From: Chitinophagales bacterium
GTDB lineage: Bacteria; Bacteroidota; Bacteroidia; Chitinophagales; Chitinophagaceae
Length of the DNA: 5,854 nucleotides
Assembly (NCBI GenBank): GCA_015654495.1
Contig: JAATGW010000232.1
Span: 1-5,854, forward strand
Reading direction: 5' to 3'
The position numbers and the translations under genes are program-made. Position 1 is the stretch's first letter. Every line of letters starts with the position of its first letter. A model generated the notes under the pieces. The model saw only the letters and a list, made by a program, of their open reading frames with translations. It did not search any database and was not told the origin of the DNA. This document shows positions 1 through 5,854 of the stretch, piece by piece.

Positions 1-773
1 CCGTCATCAGAATAAATATAACGCCAGGTAAGATAATCTACTCCGCCATTTTGTACAGTCACCATTTCTTCCAGCTGCTTCTGGTCATTGTAATTGAAAA
101 GGTAGTCGGGCAGAAGTTTTGCAGCACGATCATTAAATCGCACAATGTCAGAAAGTAACTGGCGATCATTGTAGTAATAATATGTTTTTTCACCAGCGAC
201 CAGTTTATTTACAGATTGTTCTTCAATTATTTTTCCCTGATCATCTTTTTTAAACAGATAAATCGTCGTATCAGATTTATCCTTTATACGGATCATTTTC
301 TCAGGTGAACCTGTTGCATCGTATATCCAGTCGTGCGTTTCAGTAACTTTTAGTTTTTCACCGACAATATTTGAGCTGCTGCTGATCTGAACAAGCCGGT
401 TAAGTGAATCGTATTTATATTCGTATTGGGTGAAAGATGAAGTGCTGCTATCGGTTGTGCGGTACAGTAAGCCCTGACTGTTGAAAAAGTTGGTCATCGC
501 CGACCGGCCGGAGAGTGGTGCAGAAGTAACGGTTTTTAATTGCGAATAGGAAGGATTGATCTGTTGAACAAAACTGAAATCTTCAGTGGGCTCGCCGGTC
601 GCCTCAAAACTTTCGCCACTGATATTGCTTACCTTGTTTTTCTTAAGCAATTGAAATTGGGTATTGGCTGATTGATTATTCAGGATATCGGAATAATAGA
701 ACTGGGCCATAAGCCCGGAGTGGATCAGAAGAAAAACTACACAGATCATGCAAAAAAGGCCTTTCCTATTCAT
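1..773 (-). CDS. Secreted YD-repeat-like protein of unknown function (C-terminus cut by the window edge)
   Basis: This minus-strand reading frame opens at an ATG (771-773) and runs 257 codons to the left edge with no stop, so the C-terminus is missing. The first 24 residues form a classic Sec signal peptide: N-R-K, a hydrophobic core (about residues 6-21), then LMAQ, with likely cleavage after A23 or Q24. Cys8 does not sit in a lipobox, so I call it secreted or periplasmic rather than a lipoprotein. From about residue 121 there are tandem degenerate units of the form Y-[DN]-x(3-5)-L or D-x-x-G, starting near residues 121 (YDSLNRL), 151 (YDATG), 177 (DDQGK), 201 (YNDRQLL) and 228 (YNDQKQL), spaced 24-30 residues. 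These resemble YD/RHS-type beta-strand repeats. Similar short secreted proteins are, from memory, common in Chitinophagaceae and end soon after this point. No catalytic residues are recognisable and no function is assigned. It is transcribed divergently from the DUF3667 gene. Confidence 0.85.
   Translation of the reverse strand, partial: MNRKGLFCMICVVFLLIHSGLMAQFYYSDILNNQSANTQFQLLKKNKVSNISGESFEATGEPTEDFSFVQQINPSYSQLKTVTSAPLSGRSAMTNFFNSQGLLYRTTDSSTSSFTQYEYKYDSLNRLVQISSSSNIVGEKLKVTETHDWIYDATGSPEKMIRIKDKSDTTIYLFKKDDQGKIIEEQSVNKLVAGEKTYYYYNDRQLLSDIVRFNDRAAKLLPDYLFNYNDQKQLEEMVTVQNGGVDYLTWRYIYSDD
702..773 (-). other. Signal peptide of the secreted YD-repeat-like protein
   Basis: Residues 1-24 have a positively charged start (R3, K4), an uninterrupted hydrophobic stretch and a small-residue end, M-A-Q, typical of signal peptidase I sites in Bacteroidota, where the mature chain often starts at or next to Q. 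The exact cleavage position (after A23 or Q24) is inferred. Confidence 0.75.
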
Positions 774-886
774 ATAAAAATCAGGGAATTGTGTTTAAAT
801 CTAAGAATAAACCTACTAACGCCATTGTTTAGTTCATTGATATAAAAAGCGCTGGATTCTTCCTTATTTTTAACAAAAAAGATCTC
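774..886. promoter_or_regulatory. Divergent intergenic region, presumed to hold both promoters
   Basis: These 113 bases separate the minus-strand secreted-protein gene from the plus-strand DUF3667 gene, so both promoters should lie here. The Bacteroidota consensus is TTTG about 20 bases before TAnnTTTG. Plus strand: TATTTTTA at 865-872 matches the -7 box except its last base, but the nearest TTG (837-839) is 25 bases upstream, longer than usual. Minus strand: TAGGTTTA (808-815) is a similar one-mismatch -7 candidate without a clear -33 partner. Neither is strong. The A-rich run at 874-880 just before the TTG start may help ribosome binding, as A-rich leaders do in this phylum. No clear operator palindrome was seen. 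Confidence 0.35.
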
Positions 887-2011
887 TTGTCGCATAACAA
901 GGAAAGAAAAGAGAAAAACTGCCTCAATTGTGGTACAACCGTAGCGGGCAGGTATTGCCAGCGCTGCGGCCAGGAAAACACTGAGCCCGACCTTACAGTG
1001 AAGGGCCTGATCCGGCATTTTCTCTATGATATCACGCATTTTGACGGGAAATATTTTGACACAGTCAAAACCTTATTCACAAAGCCGGGCTTTCTCGGCA
1101 GAGAATATATCCGCGGAAGAAAAGCTGCTTATCTCGACCCGGCACGGATGTATATTTTTACTTCCGCTGTTTTCTTTTTTCTGTACTATAACTTTTTCTT
1201 TCATGTGTCGGAAACTGATATCCGTACAAGCTATTCGACCACGCAGAGCCTGATTAACAAGCTATCCAAACTTGACAGTAGTGCAGACTTCAATATCAAC
1301 CTCAATGAAAAAATCATCATCCGAAATGGCATTGATACTTTGTTGGAGTTTGGTGATGAAGCAGTACTGAATCATTTTGTCGATTCACTCGATCTCATTA
1401 TAGCGCAGCGAAAAGACAGTTTACCTGATATAAATAAAGCAGAGGATATTGATTTATTTGGTTTCAGCAATCAGAGCAGGGAGGCCTATGATTCTGCTCA
1501 GCTGGTTTTACCAAAAGAGAAAAGAGATTCATGGTCCCGGAGGATGTTCAAATACCGCCAGATCAAAATTTTTAACAAGTACCATGGTGATAACGGTGCA
1601 TATATTGCCGACCTGGTTTATAGATTTACACATAGCTATCCGACGATACTCTTTATTATGCTGCCTGTACTGGCAATGATCTTACGCTTGTTATACCTGC
1701 GAAGAAAAGAGACAAATGTGGCTCACCACGGAATCTTTCTTGTGTACCTCTTTATTTTCCTGTTTCTGACTTTAATCCTGTATTTTCTATTGGAGAAAAT
1801 GGAGACCGGTCTTAACTGGACCTGGATCCGCTGGTTGAGGTATATAAGTATAGTTGGAATATTTTTTTATACATACAAAGCCATGAGGACTTTTTATTTG
1901 CAGGGACGCTTTAAAACATTACTGCATTTTATTTCCTTTCTTTTTTGCTCTGCGATAATCATACTGCTGGTATTTGGTATTTATTTCACCTTTGTTGTTT
2001 TGAATAGTTAG
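887..2011 (+). CDS. DUF3667 membrane protein with N-terminal zinc ribbon
   Basis: This is a 374-residue protein of the DUF3667 family, whose function is unknown. The N-terminus carries a four-cysteine zinc ribbon (C12-x2-C15 ... C24-x2-C27, ending CGQEN), expected to bind zinc in the cytoplasm. It is followed by the family-typical stretch H-F-D-G-K-Y-F at 51-57 and K-P-G-F-L at 66-70. Five membrane segments are visible: about 88-106, 251-271, 282-302, 315-333 and 345-371. A hydrophilic segment of about 145 residues (107-250) between the first two is probably extracytoplasmic. Basic residues flank the predicted inner loops (R272-R273-K274; R334, R341, K343). The start is TTG at 887: no in-frame ATG or GTG lies between the upstream stop (830-832) and the zinc ribbon, and the sequence after it (S-H-N-K-E-R-K-E-K) matches how family members begin, as I recall them. 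The first internal ATG (codon 88) would delete the zinc ribbon. It ends 3 bases before mazG, so the two are probably co-transcribed. Confidence 0.9.
   Translation: MSHNKERKEKNCLNCGTTVAGRYCQRCGQENTEPDLTVKGLIRHFLYDITHFDGKYFDTVKTLFTKPGFLGREYIRGRKAAYLDPARMYIFTSAVFFFLYYNFFFHVSETDIRTSYSTTQSLINKLSKLDSSADFNINLNEKIIIRNGIDTLLEFGDEAVLNHFVDSLDLIIAQRKDSLPDINKAEDIDLFGFSNQSREAYDSAQLVLPKEKRDSWSRRMFKYRQIKIFNKYHGDNGAYIADLVYRFTHSYPTILFIMLPVLAMILRLLYLRRKETNVAHHGIFLVYLFIFLFLTLILYFLLEKMETGLNWTWIRWLRYISIVGIFFYTYKAMRTFYLQGRFKTLLHFISFLFCSAIIILLVFGIYFTFVVLNS
920..970 (+). other. Zinc-ribbon segment of the DUF3667 protein
   Basis: Residues 12-28 contain two CxxC knuckles, C-L-N-C-G and C-Q-R-C-G, separated by eight residues. 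This spacing is that of a small rubredoxin-like zinc ribbon. Zinc binding is inferred from the four cysteines; no partner or nucleic-acid target can be read from the sequence. Confidence 0.85.
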
Positions 2012-2014
2012 ATT

Positions 2015-2821
2015 ATGGAGAATTCACTTACAGATGCCTTTTTGCAATTGAACAGGATAATGAATGAGCTCAGGGAAAAATGCCCCTGGGACAGGAAGCA
2101 GACCATTCGCAGTCTGCGGCAGTTAACAATAGAAGAAACCTATGAACTTGCGGATGCGATCAGCGAAGAAGACTGGACCGGTATTCGTGAGGAACTGGGA
2201 GATCTGCTGCTGCATATTTTCTTTTATGCAAAAATTGGTACTGAACAGGGGCGCTTCAACCTCGAAGACGTTATCCGTCAGATTAATACAAAACTCATTT
2301 CACGCCATCCGCATATATACGGCGACGTACAGGTGAAAGATGAGGAAGCAGTGAAATCGAACTGGGAAAAACTTAAACTAAAGGAAGGAAAGAAATCGGT
2401 GCTTGGGGGTGTGCCATCATCATTACCTTCAGTAGTAAAGGCGATGCGGTTGCAGGAAAAAGCCCGGCAGGTAGGGTTTGAGTGGGAAAATGCTGATCAG
2501 GTCTGGGAAAAAGTGGAAGAAGAAATTATGGAATTAAAGGAAGAAGTAAATGCTTTTAACAATGCAGCTGCTGCTGATTCTAAAAACCGTGACCGGATAG
2601 AAGATGAGTTTGGCGACCTGATGTTCTCATTAATAAATTACGCCCGGTTTTTGCAGATTGACGCAGAGCATTCACTTGAGAAAACCAATAAGAAATTTAT
2701 CAGCCGGTTTACCGCAATGGAAAAAAATGCCGGATTGAATGGCAAAAACCTGCAGGATATGAGTCTTGAAGAAATGGATGCGATCTGGGTAAGCATTAAA
2801 AAGCAAAGCAAAGGCAATTGA
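2015..2821 (+). CDS. mazG: Nucleoside triphosphate pyrophosphohydrolase MazG
   Basis: MazG hydrolyses (d)NTPs to the monophosphate and pyrophosphate in the cytoplasm, clearing non-canonical or excess nucleotides; in E. coli it is also linked to lowering ppGpp. The 268-residue length is normal for the two-domain form. The N-terminal domain has C-P-W-D (23-26), the metal-binding EExxE (E40, E41, E44) and ExxD (E60, D63), then R-H-P-H (97-100) and the K-S-V-L-G-G-V-P linker region (127-134). The second domain repeats the motif with E169, E170, E173 and E198, D201, so both metal sites look intact. In E. coli the C-terminal domain carries most of the activity. The ATG at 2015 lies 3 bases after the DUF3667 stop, with no Shine-Dalgarno sequence visible, as is usual in Bacteroidota. 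Its TGA stop overlaps the start of the kinase gene. No mazEF or relA lies beside it, unlike in E. coli. Confidence 0.97.
   Translation: MENSLTDAFLQLNRIMNELREKCPWDRKQTIRSLRQLTIEETYELADAISEEDWTGIREELGDLLLHIFFYAKIGTEQGRFNLEDVIRQINTKLISRHPHIYGDVQVKDEEAVKSNWEKLKLKEGKKSVLGGVPSSLPSVVKAMRLQEKARQVGFEWENADQVWEKVEEEIMELKEEVNAFNNAAAADSKNRDRIEDEFGDLMFSLINYARFLQIDAEHSLEKTNKKFISRFTAMEKNAGLNGKNLQDMSLEEMDAIWVSIKKQSKGN
2818..2821 (+). promoter_or_regulatory. TTGA start/stop overlap joining mazG and the kinase gene
   Basis: The four bases TTGA contain the TTG start of the kinase and the TGA stop of mazG. This is the TTG version of the common ATGA overlap and implies that ribosomes finishing mazG can re-initiate on the kinase. 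The start choice rests on the first membrane segment lying directly downstream and on the lack of any earlier ATG after the mazG stop. Confidence 0.65.
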
Positions 2822-5800
2822 AAAACTTTTTAAAAGATACTATATACCGCAATGCTTACTACCTGATCGGGGCTGCCTGGCTTTTCACTTTATCATTTAT
2901 TTTCAGTAATTACTGGTCATACACTTCTTCACCCCAGGGTGTAAAGAAGTCAATGGAACAGTACCTGCACAAACTGGAAAAAGATTTTGATGGATTTTTA
3001 AGAGATTCATCATTGATTACAAGGTTGATCAACAATGAAGAATCAGAATCGGAAGTAACGGATATTACAAGTAAGCCTTATGGCATTTTTATTTATTCCC
3101 TCGAAGATTATGGTCCGATCAATCTGCGTTACTGGTCAACTCAGCAAACGCTGCCGAACGATGAAATGATTGTAAGACCGGAAGGTGAATTTCTTGAAAC
3201 ACTCCCTAACGGCCGGTTTGAATTTATAAAACGGAGAATCACTGCAAGGGATGGTAGCAATCTCCTGATAGTTGCCTTAATTCCCATACGCTGGAGTTTT
3301 TTTATTGAAAACGACTATCTGAAAAATGGATTTGTTGATCATCCCAATATTGAAAAAAACTACCGGATAGCTGAAAACTACAATGGTATTCCGATTGTAA
3401 ACAGTTTTGGTAACACGCTTTTCACGCTGGAAAAAAAGCTGAATGATAAAAGTGCCAGCAGCGACTGGATAACCATATTGCTGCGCCTTTTAGGCATGCT
3501 GCTTTTCTTTTTCTATATACATATGGTTGCACTCGGTTTAAGCCGTCATTTCGGCACCGGCTACGGAATTGCATTTCTTGTTTTCGTTGTTATCCTAGTG
3601 CGCCTTACCAGTTATCTTTTACCGTTCCCGATAGATTTTAAAGAATTTGAACTGTTTAATCCGCAGATCTATGGCAGTAATGTTATTTTAAGAACATTGG
3701 GCGATTTGCTGATCAATGCATTATTATTTGTGTGGATTGTTTTGTTTGCGCGAACGCAGATTAATAAATATGATTTTAAATTAAGTGTGGATCAGAATGG
3801 AATCAGGATTTTATTGAGCTCATTGATTGTTATACTTCTTGTCAGCTTAACATGGGTATGCGGAAATACAATCCGCAGCCTGGTGGCGGATTCTCAGATC
3901 TCTTATGATGTAACGAATTTCTTTAGCCTCAACCTGTACAGTGTTGTGGGCTTTATCGTGCTTTGCTGCATTTCGCTTGGATTCTTCATTTTAAGTCTGA
4001 TTTTGCTGAAATTTCTGGACGAGGTTATAGGCCCGAAGTACTATTACAAAGCCCTGCTGATATCGCTGATCGGATTGCTGATACTCACTTTCAGAATGAA
4101 CGGACCCGCAATTTCATTTGAAATGGGCGTGCTGGTATGGTTGCTTTTTTATGTTTTTCTGGTGCACAGTACCGATCTTAAAATAGCAAAGCATATTGCC
4201 GGAAGCAGCATGGTATTCTGGCGGGTGCTTTTTTCGGATTCTATTTCAGTAGTTATCATTACACAAAACCGTATCCGTGAAGAGAAACAAAGACTGGCAG
4301 CTGCTGCTAAGCTGGGTATACAGGCCGATCCTTCCAGTGAGCTTTTACTGAATATCACAATATTGTCGCTCAGCAACGATTTCCTGGTTCATAACCTCCA
4401 ACGCTTTAGAAATAATTTTGAAAGTCAGCGCCTGAAAGACAGTATCATCAATGCCAATTTCCAGGGTTACAGTAATAAGTTTGATACACAGTTGTATTTT
4501 TTTGATGCGGATGGTGCACCGTTTTCTGCTTCCGACAGGCTGACCTTTGATACCCTGAATACGATCTACACGATGCAGGCTAAACGTACAGGGATAACCG
4601 ATCTTAAATATTACGAAACGGATTTTACAAATTTCAGCTATATATTTCAGAAGGAAGTGCTTGATACCGGCAACAAAGTAATTGCGAAACTTTTTATGTT
4701 TTCTGATCCCCGGAAAATATATAAGAACGACGCTTCACTTTATCCCGAACTGATAAAGCAGTCGGAAGAATTCTCTTTTGAACGTTTCCCGAATTACGCG
4801 TTTGCGGTGTACGATAAACTTGAACTGATCTACAACCGGAATGATTATCCATTCCCCAGCCGGCTTGAACCGTCGGAGATTCCGGTTGAGGAATATTCTC
4901 TGATCAACAAAGAAAATTACCAGGAACTCTGGTATAAGATTGGTCCGGAAAGAGTGGTAGTAATTACGCGGAAAAGCAATCTTATACTTGAAGCAATTAC
5001 ATTATTTTCCTACCTGTTTTGCGTATTCCTTTTTCTGGTAGGTTTATTTCAACTGGCCAGCCTGATTGTAAGATCGGGTTTTCAGATAGGCGTGCAGAGT
5101 GATATCTGGAAGATGAGTATCCGTAACCAGATTTATAGTACCATCATTTTCATCAGCATATTTTCATTTTTTGTGATAGGCGTTGCCACCATCATCTTTT
5201 TTATACAACGATATAATAAGAATAACAAAGAACGATTAAGCAGGAGAATACAGGTGATGGAAAGTGATCTCTATAATAAGATGGGTGATTTTATCAACCA
5301 CAAAAGTCTGCTCAATCTCACTGATACATCATCAATGCATCAATTGCAGCAGGAAATAACCAATATTTCAGAGATACATAATGCTGATATCAATCTGTAT
5401 AATACAAACGGAGTTCTGCTTGTTTCAAGCAATTCGCTTGTCTATAACAAAGGCATTCTGAGCCGGCTGATGGATCCGGTAGCTTATTATGAAATGAAAA
5501 GATTGAGAAAGATTCAGTTTGTACAGGATGAACAGTACGGAGAATTGAATTACCTCAGTATTTATGTGCCCGTGAGGGACAAAGACCGCGATATCAAAGC
5601 CTATCTGAATATTCCCAACTTCACTTCATCGCGGGATCTGAACCAGGAAATCTCCAATTTTCTTGTGGCGATAATCAACCTGAATGCATTTATTTTTCTT
5701 ATTGCGGGAGTAATTGCCGTTTTCATCACCAACAGGATAACACAGTCATTCAGCTGGATTGGAGAAAAGATGCGCGAGATCAACCTCGGTAAACAAAATG

Positions 5801-5854
5801 AAGTAATTACCTGGGGCAGGAATGATGAAATCGGATATCTCGTGAAGGAATACA
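2818..5854 (+). CDS. Giant membrane sensor histidine kinase, N-terminal 1012 residues (cut by the window edge)
   Basis: The frame is open from a TTG at 2818 to the right edge with no stop. The first in-frame ATG (2953) would remove the first membrane segment, so TTG is the better start; AAAGG at 2810-2814 may serve as a closely spaced ribosome site. Likely order: membrane segment 14-33; extracytoplasmic domain about 34-217; membrane segments near 218-239, 249-268, 294-311, 329-348, 374-397, 411-425, 433-450 and a weak one at 464-482; a second extracytoplasmic domain about 483-722; segments 724-750 and 774-796; a third, PAS/Cache-like domain about 797-946; segment 948-971; then a HAMP domain from about 972, ending N-D-E-I-G-Y-L-V-K-E-Y. 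That ending is typical of HAMP domains preceding NtrY-like kinase cores in Bacteroidota, so the phosphoacceptor histidine and ATPase domains should follow beyond the window. Kinase activity is therefore inferred from architecture. The ligand is unknown. The start overlaps the mazG stop by 4 bases, suggesting translational coupling. Confidence 0.85.
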   Translation, partial: MKNFLKDTIYRNAYYLIGAAWLFTLSFIFSNYWSYTSSPQGVKKSMEQYLHKLEKDFDGFLRDSSLITRLINNEESESEVTDITSKPYGIFIYSLEDYGPINLRYWSTQQTLPNDEMIVRPEGEFLETLPNGRFEFIKRRITARDGSNLLIVALIPIRWSFFIENDYLKNGFVDHPNIEKNYRIAENYNGIPIVNSFGNTLFTLEKKLNDKSASSDWITILLRLLGMLLFFFYIHMVALGLSRHFGTGYGIAFLVFVVILVRLTSYLLPFPIDFKEFELFNPQIYGSNVILRTLGDLLINALLFVWIVLFARTQINKYDFKLSVDQNGIRILLSSLIVILLVSLTWVCGNTIRSLVADSQISYDVTNFFSLNLYSVVGFIVLCCISLGFFILSLILLKFLDEVIGPKYYYKALLISLIGLLILTFRMNGPAISFEMGVLVWLLFYVFLVHSTDLKIAKHIAGSSMVFWRVLFSDSISVVIITQNRIREEKQRLAAAAKLGIQADPSSELLLNITILSLSNDFLVHNLQRFRNNFESQRLKDSIINANFQGYSNKFDTQLYFFDADGAPFSASDRLTFDTLNTIYTMQAKRTGITDLKYYETDFTNFSYIFQKEVLDTGNKVIAKLFMFSDPRKIYKNDASLYPELIKQSEEFSFERFPNYAFAVYDKLELIYNRNDYPFPSRLEPSEIPVEEYSLINKENYQELWYKIGPERVVVITRKSNLILEAITLFSYLFCVFLFLVGLFQLASLIVRSGFQIGVQSDIWKMSIRNQIYSTIIFISIFSFFVIGVATIIFFIQRYNKNNKERLSRRIQVMESDLYNKMGDFINHKSLLNLTDTSSMHQLQQEITNISEIHNADINLYNTNGVLLVSSNSLVYNKGILSRLMDPVAYYEMKRLRKIQFVQDEQYGELNYLSIYVPVRDKDRDIKAYLNIPNFTSSRDLNQEISNFLVAIINLNAFIFLIAGVIAVFITNRITQSFSWIGEKMREINLGKQNEVITWGRNDEIGYLVKEY
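5731..5854 (+). other. HAMP domain of the sensor kinase (partial)
   Basis: Directly after the last membrane helix (about residues 948-971) comes N-R-I-T-Q-S-F, then I-G-E-K-M-R-E-I-N-L-G and N-D-E-I-G-Y-L. This is the first amphipathic helix, connector and D-E-I-G second-helix signature of HAMP domains, which pass a signal from the membrane to the kinase core. The window stops inside the second helix. Confidence 0.85.

Noticed and set aside
837..872. Plus-strand promoter pairing TTG (837-839) with TATTTTTA (865-872)
   Set aside because: The 25-base spacing is too long and the -7 box lacks its final G, so I did not call it as a discrete promoter.
770..1039. Minus-strand open frame of 89 codons spanning the intergenic region and the start of the DUF3667 gene
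   Set aside because: It runs antisense through the zinc-ribbon coding region and across the promoter region, has no recognisable motif and stops just at the start of the secreted-protein gene.
1026..1679. Two short plus-strand open frames (1026-1253 and 1449-1679) within the DUF3667 gene
   Set aside because: They are alternate-frame shadows of a gene with clear family motifs. The similar short frame at 2142-2336 within mazG is rejected for the same reason.
2015..2821. MazG as part of a mazEF toxin-antitoxin or phage-defence module
   Set aside because: No toxin, antitoxin, relA or defence gene adjoins it. It is a full-length two-domain housekeeping type with both metal sites, not a short phage-type MazG.
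4149..4376. Minus-strand open frame of 75 codons inside the kinase gene
   Set aside because: It is antisense to a continuous, family-consistent coding frame and shows no family features.
5601..5783. Minus-strand open frame of 60 codons near the right edge
   Set aside because: It lies antisense to the last membrane helix and HAMP coding sequence; chance opening.
2818..5854. Possible frameshift or pseudogene in the kinase, since such a long gene could be broken
   Set aside because: I translated the frame codon by codon across the whole span; there is no stop and domain order is continuous, so it appears intact up to the edge.
1..5854. Mobile element, CRISPR array, tRNA/rRNA or rho-independent terminator
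   Set aside because: No transposase or integrase coding, no spaced direct repeats, no tRNA-like fold and no GC-rich hairpin followed by a T run was seen; the genes are packed with only one intergenic region of note.

Overview
The window looks like chromosomal DNA from a member of the Bacteroidota, most likely of the Chitinophagaceae or a close relative. The signs are a DUF3667 membrane protein with an N-terminal zinc ribbon, a secreted protein whose signal peptide ends in a typical 'MAQ', a very large multi-pass sensor histidine kinase of the kind found in this phylum, weak or absent Shine-Dalgarno sequences, and moderate GC. I place it from protein features remembered from these families, not from a database search.

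Layout. Positions 1-773 (minus strand) hold most of a secreted protein with degenerate YD-like repeats; its C-terminus lies beyond the left edge. A 113-base divergent intergenic region (774-886) follows. Three genes then run on the plus strand, packed like an operon. The first is a DUF3667 membrane protein (887-2011, TTG start). After 3 bases comes the nucleoside triphosphate pyrophosphohydrolase MazG (2015-2821). Overlapping its stop codon by 4 bases is a giant membrane sensor histidine kinase (2818 to the right edge, TTG start). The kinase is open for 1012 codons with no internal stop. The window ends inside its HAMP domain, before the phosphoacceptor and ATPase domains.

How the genes may work together. 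MazG is a housecleaning enzyme that hydrolyses (d)NTPs to NMP and pyrophosphate. The other two plus-strand products are membrane proteins, one probably zinc-binding and of unknown function, the other a signal sensor. The spacing supports co-transcription and, at the mazG/kinase junction, translational coupling. A shared pathway is not shown by the sequence. No mobile element, CRISPR array, RNA gene or terminator was found. The window reads as ordinary chromosomal content; its most unusual points are the architecture of the kinase and the TTG starts.
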